Source: Monomorium pharaonis (lineage: Eukaryota; Arthropoda; Insecta; Hymenoptera; Formicidae). From it: DNA of 64,000 bases. The notes under the pieces are model-generated. The model saw nothing but the letters and a program-made list of their open reading frames with translations. It had not been told where the DNA came from and ran no database searches. Numbering within the stretch: position 1 is the first letter of the stretch; each line of letters begins with the position of its first letter. Both the position numbers and the translations under genes were made by a program. The stretch covers positions 12,558,740 through 12,622,739 of the forward strand of contig NC_050469.1 of the NCBI RefSeq assembly GCF_013373865.1, written 5' to 3'. Shown here piece after piece: positions 53,001 to 61,600 of this stretch.

Positions 53001-53531
53001 TTTGTATCTTAAACAAACAAATAGGTATAGAATCGAACTCAATAAGAAAAATAAAAATTTAAGTAAAATATTCAATAAAAAGACGATGTGTTACTCTGGT
53101 CTTAATTTTTTTACTTGGATGTGTATTTTCTTTAGACATTTGATGCTATGTTATTATTTTAAAATTTTGTTTTAGAATTTATTTAAAAGATTTTTGTGTA
53201 AAAAAGTAGTTGTGAACATTCAGAACACAATTAATTGTTTTTTATTATTTTTTCCGTTATGAGCAAATTTATTTAATTGTATATTTGAATCTTATATAAA
53301 ACAGATTAATTTACGATTACAATCTTTTTTGCAGGATTTAGCGAGCCTACGACTGACAGGGTGTGTTTGAGATCTACAGTGGCCAGTACAATAGTAGGAC
53401 TCGGCTGTGGCTTCTTCTGTATCATGGCCGGTACGATACTAGCCATGTGTTCGCGAATGCGACGGCAAGCGCGAGAAAAATTATTGTCGGATAGTATAAG
53501 CTACATGACGCACAAAGGTCGGATCAACTAG
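38040..53531 (+). CDS. ZP-domain type I membrane protein, ten coding exons, 5' start exon missing
   Basis: Exons 38040-38085, 38176-38349, 43227-43446, 48743-48826, 49837-49970, 50282-50418, 50741-50895, 51899-52140, 52531-52717 and 53335-53531 all have AG acceptors and GT donors (the last ends at a TAG stop). Their phases agree, giving 524 residues counted from the TAC at 38041. Order: end of a signal peptide (1-15), acidic Ser/Glu/Asp region (16-73), Gly/Leu/Gln linker (74-146), ZP module (about 150-402) with Cys 152, 182, 202, 247 (ZP-N) and 281, 326, 344, 387, 392, 396, 401 (ZP-C), Lys-Arg at 411-412, Ser/Thr-rich stalk, one membrane helix about 475-498, and a 26-residue basic cytoplasmic tail. 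ZP proteins polymerise in extracellular matrices; insect members shape cuticle and anchor epidermis to it. No PAN domain is seen, unlike trynity, neyo and morpheyus; the ZP sequence is also unlike miniature/dusky. I cannot assign the fly orthologue. Family and gene model are secure; the N terminus is not. Confidence 0.93.
38176..38349 (+). CDS. ZP gene exon: acidic extracellular N-terminal region
   Basis: A pyrimidine-rich tract ends in AG at 38175 and the donor gtaagt is at 38350. Both ends are phase 0, 58 codons. The peptide starts ATSHENNAEAEG and is strongly acidic, rich in Ser, Glu and Asp, with a DDTTEDYW patch, no cysteine, and one Asn-X-Thr sequon (NET). It looks disordered. It follows the signal peptide directly, so it would be the mature N terminus. 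Confidence 0.88.
38350..43226 (+). other. ZP gene intron 2 (about 4.9 kb)
   Basis: It contains CpG-rich sequence at 38.8-39.9 kb, an AT-rich island at 39.95-40.55 kb, GC-rich low-complexity sequence with CT runs at 41.0-42.3 kb, and another AT-rich island at 42.6-43.2 kb. Several open frames occur here but none has a gene-like composition with matching splice sites. Intron-borne enhancers are possible; I see no specific motif to support one. Confidence 0.75.
42114..42137. repeat. (TC)n microsatellite in ZP-gene intron 2
   Basis: A perfect TC run of 24 bases within a pyrimidine-rich, CpG-dense part of the intron. Confidence 0.95.
43227..43446 (+). CDS. ZP gene exon: Leu/Gln/Gly-rich linker
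   Basis: The acceptor follows ctttcctgaaag and the donor is gtgagt at 43447. Phase 0 in, phase 1 out. It encodes VVYVGDGAAYVPVPS, then a short-period Leu-Gln stretch (LQALQTLQGLQGLSG) and Gly-rich turns, then a basic/aromatic part (WRRHPETWDREHRRYRP) with the sequon NTT. There is no cysteine. This is the spacer between the acidic N terminus and the ZP module. Introns of about 4.9 kb and 5.3 kb flank it, so it is the most isolated exon of the gene. Confidence 0.9.
44959..45173. mobile_element. palindromic MITE, copy 2, in ZP-gene intron 3
   Basis: It is flanked by TA at both ends and starts CACGAAAAGAATTTTCTC and ends CTCTCCGTG. The arms are near-perfect inverted copies that meet at ttactaaaattttagtaa, so the whole element folds on itself with almost no loop. 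It is the better-preserved relative of copy 1 at 30,585. Non-coding; the TA duplication suggests Tc1/mariner-type mobilisation. Confidence 0.88.
45497..45522. repeat. (CA)n/(CG) microsatellite in ZP-gene intron 3
   Basis: A CA run with CG substitutions, about 320 bases after the palindromic element. Confidence 0.9.
46959..47030 (+). repeat. duplicated block, first copy
   Basis: It shares gcgtagga(c/t)gag, ggttgtatcatcggc, cctc and gtgtaactatct in the same order with 47,451-47,530. Both copies lie in ZP-gene intron 3, about 490 bases apart. Confidence 0.5.
47451..47530 (+). repeat. duplicated block, second copy
   Basis: It is a diverged direct copy of 46,959-47,030, with ggttgtatcatcggc the longest exact stretch. 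The flanks are not clearly related, so the duplicated unit is short. Confidence 0.5.
48743..48826 (+). CDS. ZP gene exon: start of ZP-N
   Basis: The acceptor is tatattttag and the donor gtaaaa is at 48827. It encodes the opening of the ZP-N subdomain: EAECQDDYMKIRIGFNGSF then AGLLYSAG. The first conserved ZP cysteine is in AEC, and the M-K-I-R-I-G-F strand followed by F-x-G-L-L-Y is typical of insect ZP proteins. NGS is a possible glycosylation site. Phase 2 in, phase 1 out. Confidence 0.95.
49837..49970 (+). CDS. ZP gene exon: ZP-N middle
   Basis: The acceptor is tttaattgcag and the donor gtacgt is at 49971. It encodes YSYDPDCMYVNGTG, then DYYEFYIQLNRCGTLG: the second and third ZP cysteines, with the C-G-T motif that marks ZP-N. 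NGT is a possible glycosylation site. The 3' end carries a hydrophilic HHQDSRKNPT loop. Ends in phase 0. Confidence 0.96.
50282..50418 (+). CDS. ZP gene exon: ZP-N end
   Basis: A strong pyrimidine tract (cttctctttccag) precedes it and the donor gtgagt is at 50419. The peptide KNLMWNTVTVQYNPLIEEE then EFDEHFKVTCEYGYDF carries the fourth ZP-N cysteine. The motif of an N-T-V-x-V-Q-Y-N-P strand, an acidic helix and a V-T-C-E-Y strand is a standard ZP-N ending. Confidence 0.96.
50741..50895 (+). CDS. ZP gene exon: ZP-N/ZP-C linker
   Basis: The acceptor cttcttccag ends at 50740 and the donor gtgagc is at 50896. It encodes the hydrophobic join VATGNPVVFTLQPPECYMEI, where ZP proteins carry the internal hydrophobic patch, and then the start of ZP-C (VGDPLTLIIYMRSKY). 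It holds one cysteine (residue 281). Confidence 0.95.
51899..52140 (+). CDS. ZP gene exon: ZP-C core
   Basis: The acceptor ctttgtag ends at 51898 and the donor gtaact is at 52141. It is the largest coding exon and holds most of ZP-C: DGFDIVVNDCYAHNG, IQLIDQYGCPVDDKL, then an F-E-T-Q-V-F-A-Y-M-K-T-F-R-F strand and IECDVRMCHGRCP. Five cysteines. The order N-D-C, G-C-P and C-x-x-x-x-C-x-x-x-C-P is diagnostic of ZP-C. Confidence 0.96.
52531..52717 (+). CDS. ZP gene exon: end of ZP-C, dibasic site, stalk
   Basis: The acceptor ctatatttcag ends at 52530; the donor gtaaag is at 52718. SQPCHWRNAKNVVKRSV gives the last ZP cysteine and then Lys-Arg, the probable proprotein-convertase site that frees the ZP ectodomain. 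The rest is a Ser/Thr/Gly-rich stalk with NST and NFS sequons. The Arg expected four residues before the cut is absent, so the site is not a full furin consensus. Confidence 0.93.
53335..53531 (+). CDS. ZP gene last coding exon: membrane anchor and tail
   Basis: The acceptor follows a T-rich tract (tcttttttgcag) and the exon ends at TAG 53529-53531. It encodes a short juxtamembrane part, a hydrophobic helix (ASTIVGLGCGFFCIMAGTIL) and a basic stop-transfer motif (CSRMRRQAREK), then a short tail ending HKGRIN. This gives a single-pass protein with its N terminus outside. Confidence 0.95.
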
Positions 53532-53726
53532 GGTAACATTTCTAGCATGCGGAGGCCTATTTCTTCTCGCTTCATTCAGTTGCGATTGTTCTTCGCATCT
53601 TTTGTATGGAGCTGCCGAGGAAGTGCTCCGCCGGTAATATAAGAATGCGTCGTTAAGATAGGAAATGGTCGATATAAATGACTGAACTTTGAGCTGCTGA
53701 TAAGTTAACATTGGCTGATATACGGT
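53532..53726 (+). other. 3' untranslated region of the ZP gene
   Basis: This lies between the stop codon and the first AATAAA. No open frame continues and no splice donor is obvious. It is taken as 3' UTR by position only; a longer UTR using a later signal in the AT-rich flank is possible. Confidence 0.6.
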
Positions 53727-53732
53727 AATAAA
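53727..53732 (+). terminator. probable poly(A) signal of the ZP gene
   Basis: AATAAA lies 196 bases after the stop codon, followed within ten bases by a T-rich stretch and (TA)n that could serve as the downstream element. It is the first canonical hexamer after the gene. Confidence 0.6.
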
Positions 53733-56700
53733 TTTATTTTTTTTTTATATATATATAAATTGGAAAGATATAAATTTTGTATAAAAATTTTAGGAGAACG
53801 TTTATTTAAATGCAAACTTCTCTATTCTTCTCTCTATTAACTTAAGATAAGCGTGGGATTGACACAGTGCGAAGTGCCTTACGTATTTTGATAGTCGTCG
53901 ATAATTCAGGCTCCCATGGATACAATAGGTCTCATCGATCCTTTGTGTGCGAATGCTTTTTTTTTACATATAAATAATTAATATTCGCTGCTATACTCTC
54001 GCTTCTCTTACTTACCGAAGTGTTAATCGATATTCATTCGTTAATTGATGTATATGTTCCCAAACTGCACAATATTTAAAATCGGGACATAAGACGTCTT
54101 TTAGACATCTTTTAAAAATATGATTAAAAATATTTTAAAGATGTCTTTAAAATGTCTTATGTTTCGATTTTAGACATTGTGTTGTCTGGGGTGTTACAAG
54201 TGAGGTATCTGTAGCGAGTTATCGCTCATCGATAAATAGAGGTAGAAGTTGTCGATAATGCCACGATCTCGGTGTCGAATGTGCGATCAACAGAATAAGA
54301 CTTCGATCTTTATTTACTGCGTCGATCGGTAATTTAAAATAAGTTTTCTTGCAATTGACATGACGTCGTCCTTTTTTTTATTTGCTTATTTCGATCTCGC
54401 ATACGGCACATTTAGAGATCAAAACGAACGTAATGTCAGTACGACGCTTAATTGTCGTTGATAAGATTCAGTACTTACATGTATATCTATCTATGACATT
54501 ACTCGCCATATTCAGGAACGTGAAAACAGTTTTACTAGCGACTCAACTACTCAAAACGATTAATTTTTAAAATAAATTAATAAAATATCTAATATTTAAT
54601 TTAACAAATGTCAAACAGCAAGATAAACGTTGTTAATTAAAATATTACATTATTACTTATAACAAAAGAATTACAAAAATTTTATAAAATAAAAGAAATT
54701 TATTTTATTAATATAGATATTTGTTTTCAAAAATATTCATAAACAAGATAAAATAAAAAATTATACATTTTTCACCATTTTTTATATATATTAAATTTAT
54801 ATACAATCAAAATATGTTACTGCACAACATTGAAAACAATTTCTACAATTCTTGAAAACAAAATATCTTCATATTGTTTTGAAATTAATCAGTGCACATA
54901 TTTATTTTGGAAGAAGACATGACAACAAAAATTAAATTGGCTGCTTTATTAATTGGCATCCTTTAATTTTATCGTTCCGGAATGTTCGTGAATAATGTGT
55001 TAAGATTTAACTGAATATCAATTATATAACAAACGAATATGCTTAGGTTTATATACTTATACATACATAGTATCTTGAAGGTGTGAAGCCTATATAATAG
55101 GAGAAAACACAGAATGGAAGAAAATTACACGGAATCGCATCGGGTGTACGGCCAGCGAGGATTAAATAATATTTTACGAGACCGCCCCGCCAAAGAGTCG
55201 CGTAGCTCACTTCTCTCGTTTTAATATTTATTCAGAAATTTGTCGAACCTCGCGCGATTTATCGCCACTATGTGTGAAATATTAATTTCCCCTCCTGGTT
55301 GTTCCCCTCTTTACATTTCGTATAATTTAACATTACAGCATCCTTTCCCTCCGTTTCTTATTGCTCCACATTGATTCCAAGTCCCCGTGCCTCTTCCCTC
55401 CGTCCTTCGAGCATCACGCTAAGTATCAGGACTCAACTGCTCGATTAATTATCTGTAAATATAGTGTTGTATCATGACTCATAATATTTATGATTAAGCT
55501 CCTCGAGTGTATCAAGGTTTCCAATAAATAATAGAAGAAGATTGCGTTCTGACATGTCTTATCTGACGTTCGTAACTCGCATAAATATAATGTTAGCCTC
55601 TTACTGTAACGGGAATGACTTATGATATTAACGAATAAGTTAAAAGTGATCCTATCTTAACCACCGTGTCTCAGAAAAGTTTAAAGAATTTAATTTGAAA
55701 TTATATTCTATTTTTTGAGGGGTGGGGGGGGTGCAATATTAAAACGAGAAGCAACGATTTTAATCAAAATACTATTTATATCTTTTTATAAAGTTTTTGC
55801 TTTATTTTTTTGCTTTATGTTTTGATTTACATCTGCTTGATGGTTTATATTTCTATTATCTCAAATTACACAATATGAATTTTTAATTTCTTTGTTAAAA
55901 TTGTACATATAGCCGTACCTATAGATAATATATATAATATTTATTTTATTTATATTTATATTCATAAATGTACTTGACATATGCCAATTACTATGACATG
56001 TGATCGCTTGCAAAAGGAATCTAGAAACCGGCGTGACGAAAGCCAGAGATCTACCTGGCTGGCTGGTCCTGAAAAATTTCAGATGTTTCGAGGCATAATG
56101 GTCACGGAGTGGAACAAATCGTGTTTCTCAAACAGCGCATTCGTCTTACGAGACGGATCTAAAAACGTCGGTCAATCGCCGCCACAAATGGGATATCCCG
56201 ATGAAATGTGAAAACTTCCACGCAATATCTCATCTGCAAGACGAACCGTGACCGTCATTTATCGTCCGATCCCTCGATAACGGAAGAAAAACGCGCTAAT
56301 CGCCAAACGACCGGTTCTCGATTCATCTGACAAGGGAAGAACATTATTCGAGGACTGCTTCTGCTTTAATTATTTATAACAGATAGACTGATAGAGTATG
56401 ATGGACGGGACGCGTCTTAACGAATGAATTTAGTCGCCAACGAGTGAAATTTACTTGCATAAGTTTACACTTACATAAATTTGATGATCATTGGCTGATT
56501 AAAAAGGGACAATCATTGTAACGTTTTATATAATACAATATCAACAGAAAATAATATCAGTGTACATTCTGCATTAAAATATCAAATAATATATAAACAA
56601 CAATTCTTTTTTCATGTTTTATTAATTAAAGAATAACGTCATTATAAACTTTCTCAACAAAGGTATTTGTATCACATCATAAGATAAAATTAAAATAGAA

Positions 56701-58081
56701 TTTTATTCTATTTAATAAAAAATAAAAAGGGAAAAGGATGTACACTATAATTGCAGAGCTATTAATCTGTTTATTTGAGATCTAATTATCAATGTACGCA
56801 TTAAATCTCAATGTCACCAAATTCTTTCCGAAAAAGAGGCGTTACCAGCCATGAACCTTATTGTGCAACAAAAGGGTAATCAGCCGCAGTAACGAACTGT
56901 CTCGCCCGCCTACCATGCGGTAATTAATCAAGCCACAATAAATTAATTGCCGCTCCGGCAAGAATTAATTGCCATCCCGACAATAATTATGGCTAACGCA
57001 GAAATAATTATTGTACACCCCGGCAGACCGTTGATCCTCGCCCAATGATAATCCGCGCTCGTAATTCGATACATACGTATATCACGATCGATCGTTCCCC
57101 GTGTACGTGTGACCTCTTATAAAATCAATTTAATTTCAATAAAATAACTTTTTTAAATGTAGAATCACGCTGAGACAAATTTCGTCCAGATTAAAATAAC
57201 GTCCAGATAAAAGTATTCTACGAAAAAAAAGAGACATTGTGATAAACTGATAAATTTTCTATTATTGTATAGATTCTCTCTATAATACAATAGTCATCAA
57301 TGACCATTTTAAAGAATTTACGCAAATATCATGCAGTTATTTCGCTATGTAAAAAATGAATCGACACGTATTGAAATAAGAAAAATATTTAAAATAATTA
57401 TTTTGCTGAAAACTATGTTTCCCAAATGTGGTTACAAATAATTTCTAAAAACATAAAAACTTACATATAATTTTCATGGGATCTCATTCGGTCGCTAGGG
57501 AAAGGCGCATATGTACGCGTTAAGAATGAAAGGTGGAGAGGAGGAAGGCAGAAAATCGAGAGACAGATAGGACCGCGAAAAGGAGAAGGGGAAGAGGGCG
57601 GATATCAAAATGAAATCTCACAGGCTAATAAATACTCGGTTATCGCGGGTAATCGAGTTATCGCGCGATACGGAGCCGAGAGGCGGGGTTTTACCGGGTG
57701 CGGATCACCAATACACCCTCGTACCGTTAGAGCTGCACACGAGAGCCCGAATACGTATCCGCTTACTTGACGTACGTGCCAGCGTGTATCTACACCACGT
57801 GTGTGAGCTCGGCACACCGTGCACACACGGTGTACATACGTCCAAATAAAGTAGAGGTGTGGAGTGCTGAGATAGCGAACCCGACGGAAGTTACGTTTGG
57901 CTGCGATCGTGTTCTCTGGGCTACGTCGTAACTAAATTTCATCGTATTATTATCATGAAGCGAGTGTTAAAAGATCGCTAATGTATATAAGCAGTATGCC
58001 TGTTTAACTCGCGAGAATTTTGTTTCTTTTTGTTAGTTCGGGAAACCAAATTGATTTTATGAATCTGACGTAAAGAAGGCT
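53733..58081. other. downstream flank of the ZP gene, no supported gene
   Basis: Mostly AT-rich (54.5-55.1, 55.65-55.98, 56.5-56.8, 57.1-57.5 kb) with short CpG-rich blocks. It contains the palindromic element at 54.06-54.19 kb. No coding frame here has splice sites or a domain I can recognise. Confidence 0.65.
54057..54193. mobile_element. short palindromic MITE downstream of the ZP gene
   Basis: The left arm begins tcccaaactgcacaatattt and the right arm ends with its inverted, diverged form (acattgtgttgtctgggg). The inner part has matching inverted copies around cataagacgtctttt and aaaatgtcttatg, with centre near 54,122. About 137 bases, non-coding. It starts about 325 bases after the poly(A) signal. 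Confidence 0.7.
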
Positions 58082-58645
58082 CTTAAGGGAGGTCCTCTGC
58101 TCAGGCTCGGCACAACAAGTGGTACAGGGGTTCAAGTAAAGAAAAATATTCAAATGACCATTTTGTTGCCTTCTTTTTTTTTTGCTGTATATGATCTAAA
58201 GTTAATATAAGTGAATATAGGTGAATATAAGAAAAAATTAAGCTATAAAGTACTACTTTTCTTACTGAAATAATTTTTTTTTTAATTGAGAATCAACATT
58301 CTTCGCTATTATATCATCCTTAGATAACTAAATACAACAATTTGAAATATATATTATATCACTAGCAAACTTTTACTACACTTACGTGCTGTATTACTTC
58401 GATTATTGTAAACTTTTTTATCTTATCAATTATTTCACTCAAACGAGCAAGTGCATCGTTTAAAAAATTTAATAGTACTTTTTTGGACAGCTAAGATGTA
58501 TCGTTGTAAGTTTCACTAACATCTGTTCATTATTTCTACATTTAATACGATAATAAAAACTGAAAAATCCTGAAAATTCATCGATTCCCATGAAAGCCCA
58601 TGTTAATAAAATATTTAATATCTAAATAACTAGCTTGTTTAGCGT
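58082..58645 (-). mobile_element. interspersed non-autonomous element, copy B (inverted)
   Basis: It is an opposite-orientation copy of 24,905-25,430. Its left edge is CTTAAGGGAGGTCCTCTGCT, which closely matches the start of copy A; because the copies are inverted, this shows that the full element has terminal inverted repeats. The end corresponding to the start of copy A is missing beyond about 58,645. Joining the two gives a full length of roughly 650 bases. Non-coding. Confidence 0.8.
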
Positions 58646-61600
58646 ATTTTTTTAGTAAAATTAACATTTATAATATATTGATATATATGTGCATTCATTA
58701 ATCTTAGAATTTATGTTCTAAATACATCATTTTTTAATGTTATTTATTCATAAATTGTGTTATTTTAATACTATGAAATGTTGAAATTAATTTAACACAA
58801 AATATTTAAATAACATAATCACATCATGTTAAATTAGCATTTGAATATGTTAAAAATTCAGCACCAAAAATTTAGCAAAAACCGGTTTTAGCATAAATAG
58901 AAAATATTTTCTACTGTGTATATATTCTCACAAAAGAGATAATTATTTTTTAAAAGATTATTTGTGCCTAGAATTTTTCATTTCTCATACTCACGTACCG
59001 TTATGTGTTAATTAAAAAGCTTCAGCCGTTAATTGCAGCGGATTATTCAACAATCTCTCGTTCGCATGCTATCTGACAAGAGTGTCATCGGCCGCGAGCA
59101 CGTTACCCTGTCATATCTCTTTACCTGTAGAAAATGTTTAACCTTCGTCGGGCAGCATGCGATCGATTAAATGATATCGTTTCCAATCGAAATCGTTTCG
59201 TCGACCGCGGCTGTCTGTTTCTCGTTGCGAGCCATAAATAAGATTGTCGGACGTTTGCCAAAGGTACTCCGCCGTCAGATAAGTCTGATAGATGCACCTC
59301 GGTGATTTTCCCTCGCGAATATAGCTCGTCGGGGTCTTCTCCTCTCGCGTGATCCCACGAAATTTAGCGCCCGCGGCGCGGTGCACCATTACAATCCGGG
59401 GCAATTTGCAACACCGCGATTATTTAACTGCGAGAATGACGATTCGCGCGCCGGACGGATTCCCCGTCGAAGAGGAGTTTCCTAATAATGAGCGACGTGC
59501 AGCGAGCGAATCCCCAGCTAATCTGATAAAGACTCCATTGTGCATTCCGTCGTAATTTATCTTTGTGTACGGTTCCAGGACTGCGACGCGCAGCGCATGA
59601 TGTTTCATTATTGCGCATGTGGCGCAATTTCGTGTATCTGCCTTATCAAACGACGGGCAATTTGTCCATCGCAGGTTCTATCTAAATGTCCAATTAATAA
59701 TAATTTAATTACATTACCCGCCGCGCTCCCTTCAACCTGACTGTCAGGCGAGTCGGATTAATGATTTGTAAGATTTAATTCTCCATAATCTATGTGCGAA
59801 GGGGAACTAATTAAGGAAGAATTCTATCTACGGATCTCAACGAAGTTTGCCTCAATTAATTGCGTAAGCGGCGAGCCTCTCGTGACTTGGCTATTTCATT
59901 TCTTTTTTTTTCTTTTCTTGTTACAAGCTCAATCACGTCGTATCGGGAATAACGTACGTTTGTGTGTTTAGACGGAGAAAATAATAGTCTCTCGCTGAAA
60001 TGACAAGTGCACTGACATATCACCGTTATTAAATGGAAAAGTAGACACTGCAAGGCTATATAATAGGTGGAAGCAAAAAGGAGCAGCTTAAAACAAAACA
60101 CGCGATAGAATAGTGTCCTTCCCTGTTTCTCATGGCAGGCCACTATCAGGACCAAATTGGCGCCTTCTTTGCCATGCTAATGCTGCCGGGTAGCTTGATA
60201 CTCGAGAAATCGATACGTACGCACCGTAACAGGGACGCAGCCTCTCCCGTTAAAAGTACCTCGAGTCTTTCGTGTATTTTGTATACGCTGCGGGAGAAAT
60301 ATAACGAAGGTATCGATGTTAATTTTTTTTTTAACAAAAAACTTTGCGAGGTGGAATAGAATGACTTGAGCTAAAAGTGTCAATGTTTCTTCCGTTGGAA
60401 GAGTAGCCGCGCATCGTTACTTGATTTAAGACATTAAGATTTCTGTAATTGCACGAGTTGAGTGCCATAAATCAAAATAAGTCGAAAAATTACATGCGAT
60501 GTTCCGCGACAACGCCGACTTTGTGAGGCGCAATTTTGTATGTCACGAAAAGAATTTCAGTTTGCTGCAATGTTACGCGCTTCACACGAGCGCGTCGTAA
60601 ATCACGTTAAAAAGAGTTTCCCAGCCTTATTATGCATCACTAACTTCGCACGGTGTAAATTATTGTATCATTAAGCGGATTCGTATCTACGCGGAACGTA
60701 AATAACACGGTTGCCATAATTAAAATAAAATCTAGGGATAAAAATCAGCAGCGTAGAATTAGTCAACTCGGGCGTTAAGGTGTAAATTATGCAAATTGAT
60801 TCACATGGGGGATGCGCCCGCGGGTTACGCGACGCCGGATTGCATCATTATAATAAAAATAAAAAAAAATGCAATCTAATGCAAATAAAAGAGTTGTAAA
60901 AAATTCGCTCTATATATTTGAGTAACACAAAGTGTGACTTAATAAAAACTAATAAAGTGCTCAAATCAATATAAAATCTTGCTTTGTAACTTTCTTATTT
61001 AAACTTGAACGAATTGATTTGCGAGAATATTTCAGGCCGCCTAGATGTGCCTATTAAATAATAAATACGTACCAACTAATATTTGCAATATTTATTCGTT
61101 TAATTAAAAAAAAACAAAAGGCTCGATTGACGGGAAATTATTGTCCTGGTGAATGTTGTCGGCGCCTAATTGATCCAGCAGGATGACGAAAATGGTGAAT
61201 CAGAGGACGAGGCACGTCGTCGCTTTTCCACGAAAACGCCGGCAGGGATTCGCAGACATCGGCGCTCCGCACCGATCCGCCCCTGGGAAGGATGCATCAC
61301 CTCGTTCCACGAGTGCTGCATCCTCTCGACGAATGAGAGTAGCCGCTTACGAATTAGCGGGCGCAGCAAGCCCCGGCTAACTTACAGGGTGTACCTAAGC
61401 GAGGGGCCTTAGGGATACTAACGAGCACGTGGACGCTCGTTAAGGCGGGAATGCGGGGTAGCCCGCGTTAACGAAATTTACGAAGCCGGCCGACGGTAAC
61501 GAGTTCGAGGCCGGAGCGCTACACGCTGCGAGCGTGGTGGATATCGTCCTTAATCCCGCGATCGCGGCTGTTAACCGACGTCTTTTTTCCATCATTATAC

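Larger units (their letters stand above)
48827..53334 (+). other. ZP gene introns 4-9
   Basis: The six introns are 48827-49836, 49971-50281, 50419-50740, 50896-51898, 52141-52530 and 52718-53334. All are GT-AG. Intron 4 carries a GC-rich block near 49.0-49.75 kb inside AT-rich flanks; introns 7, 8 and 9 are mostly AT-rich. No second gene or repeat element was recognised within them. Confidence 0.85.
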
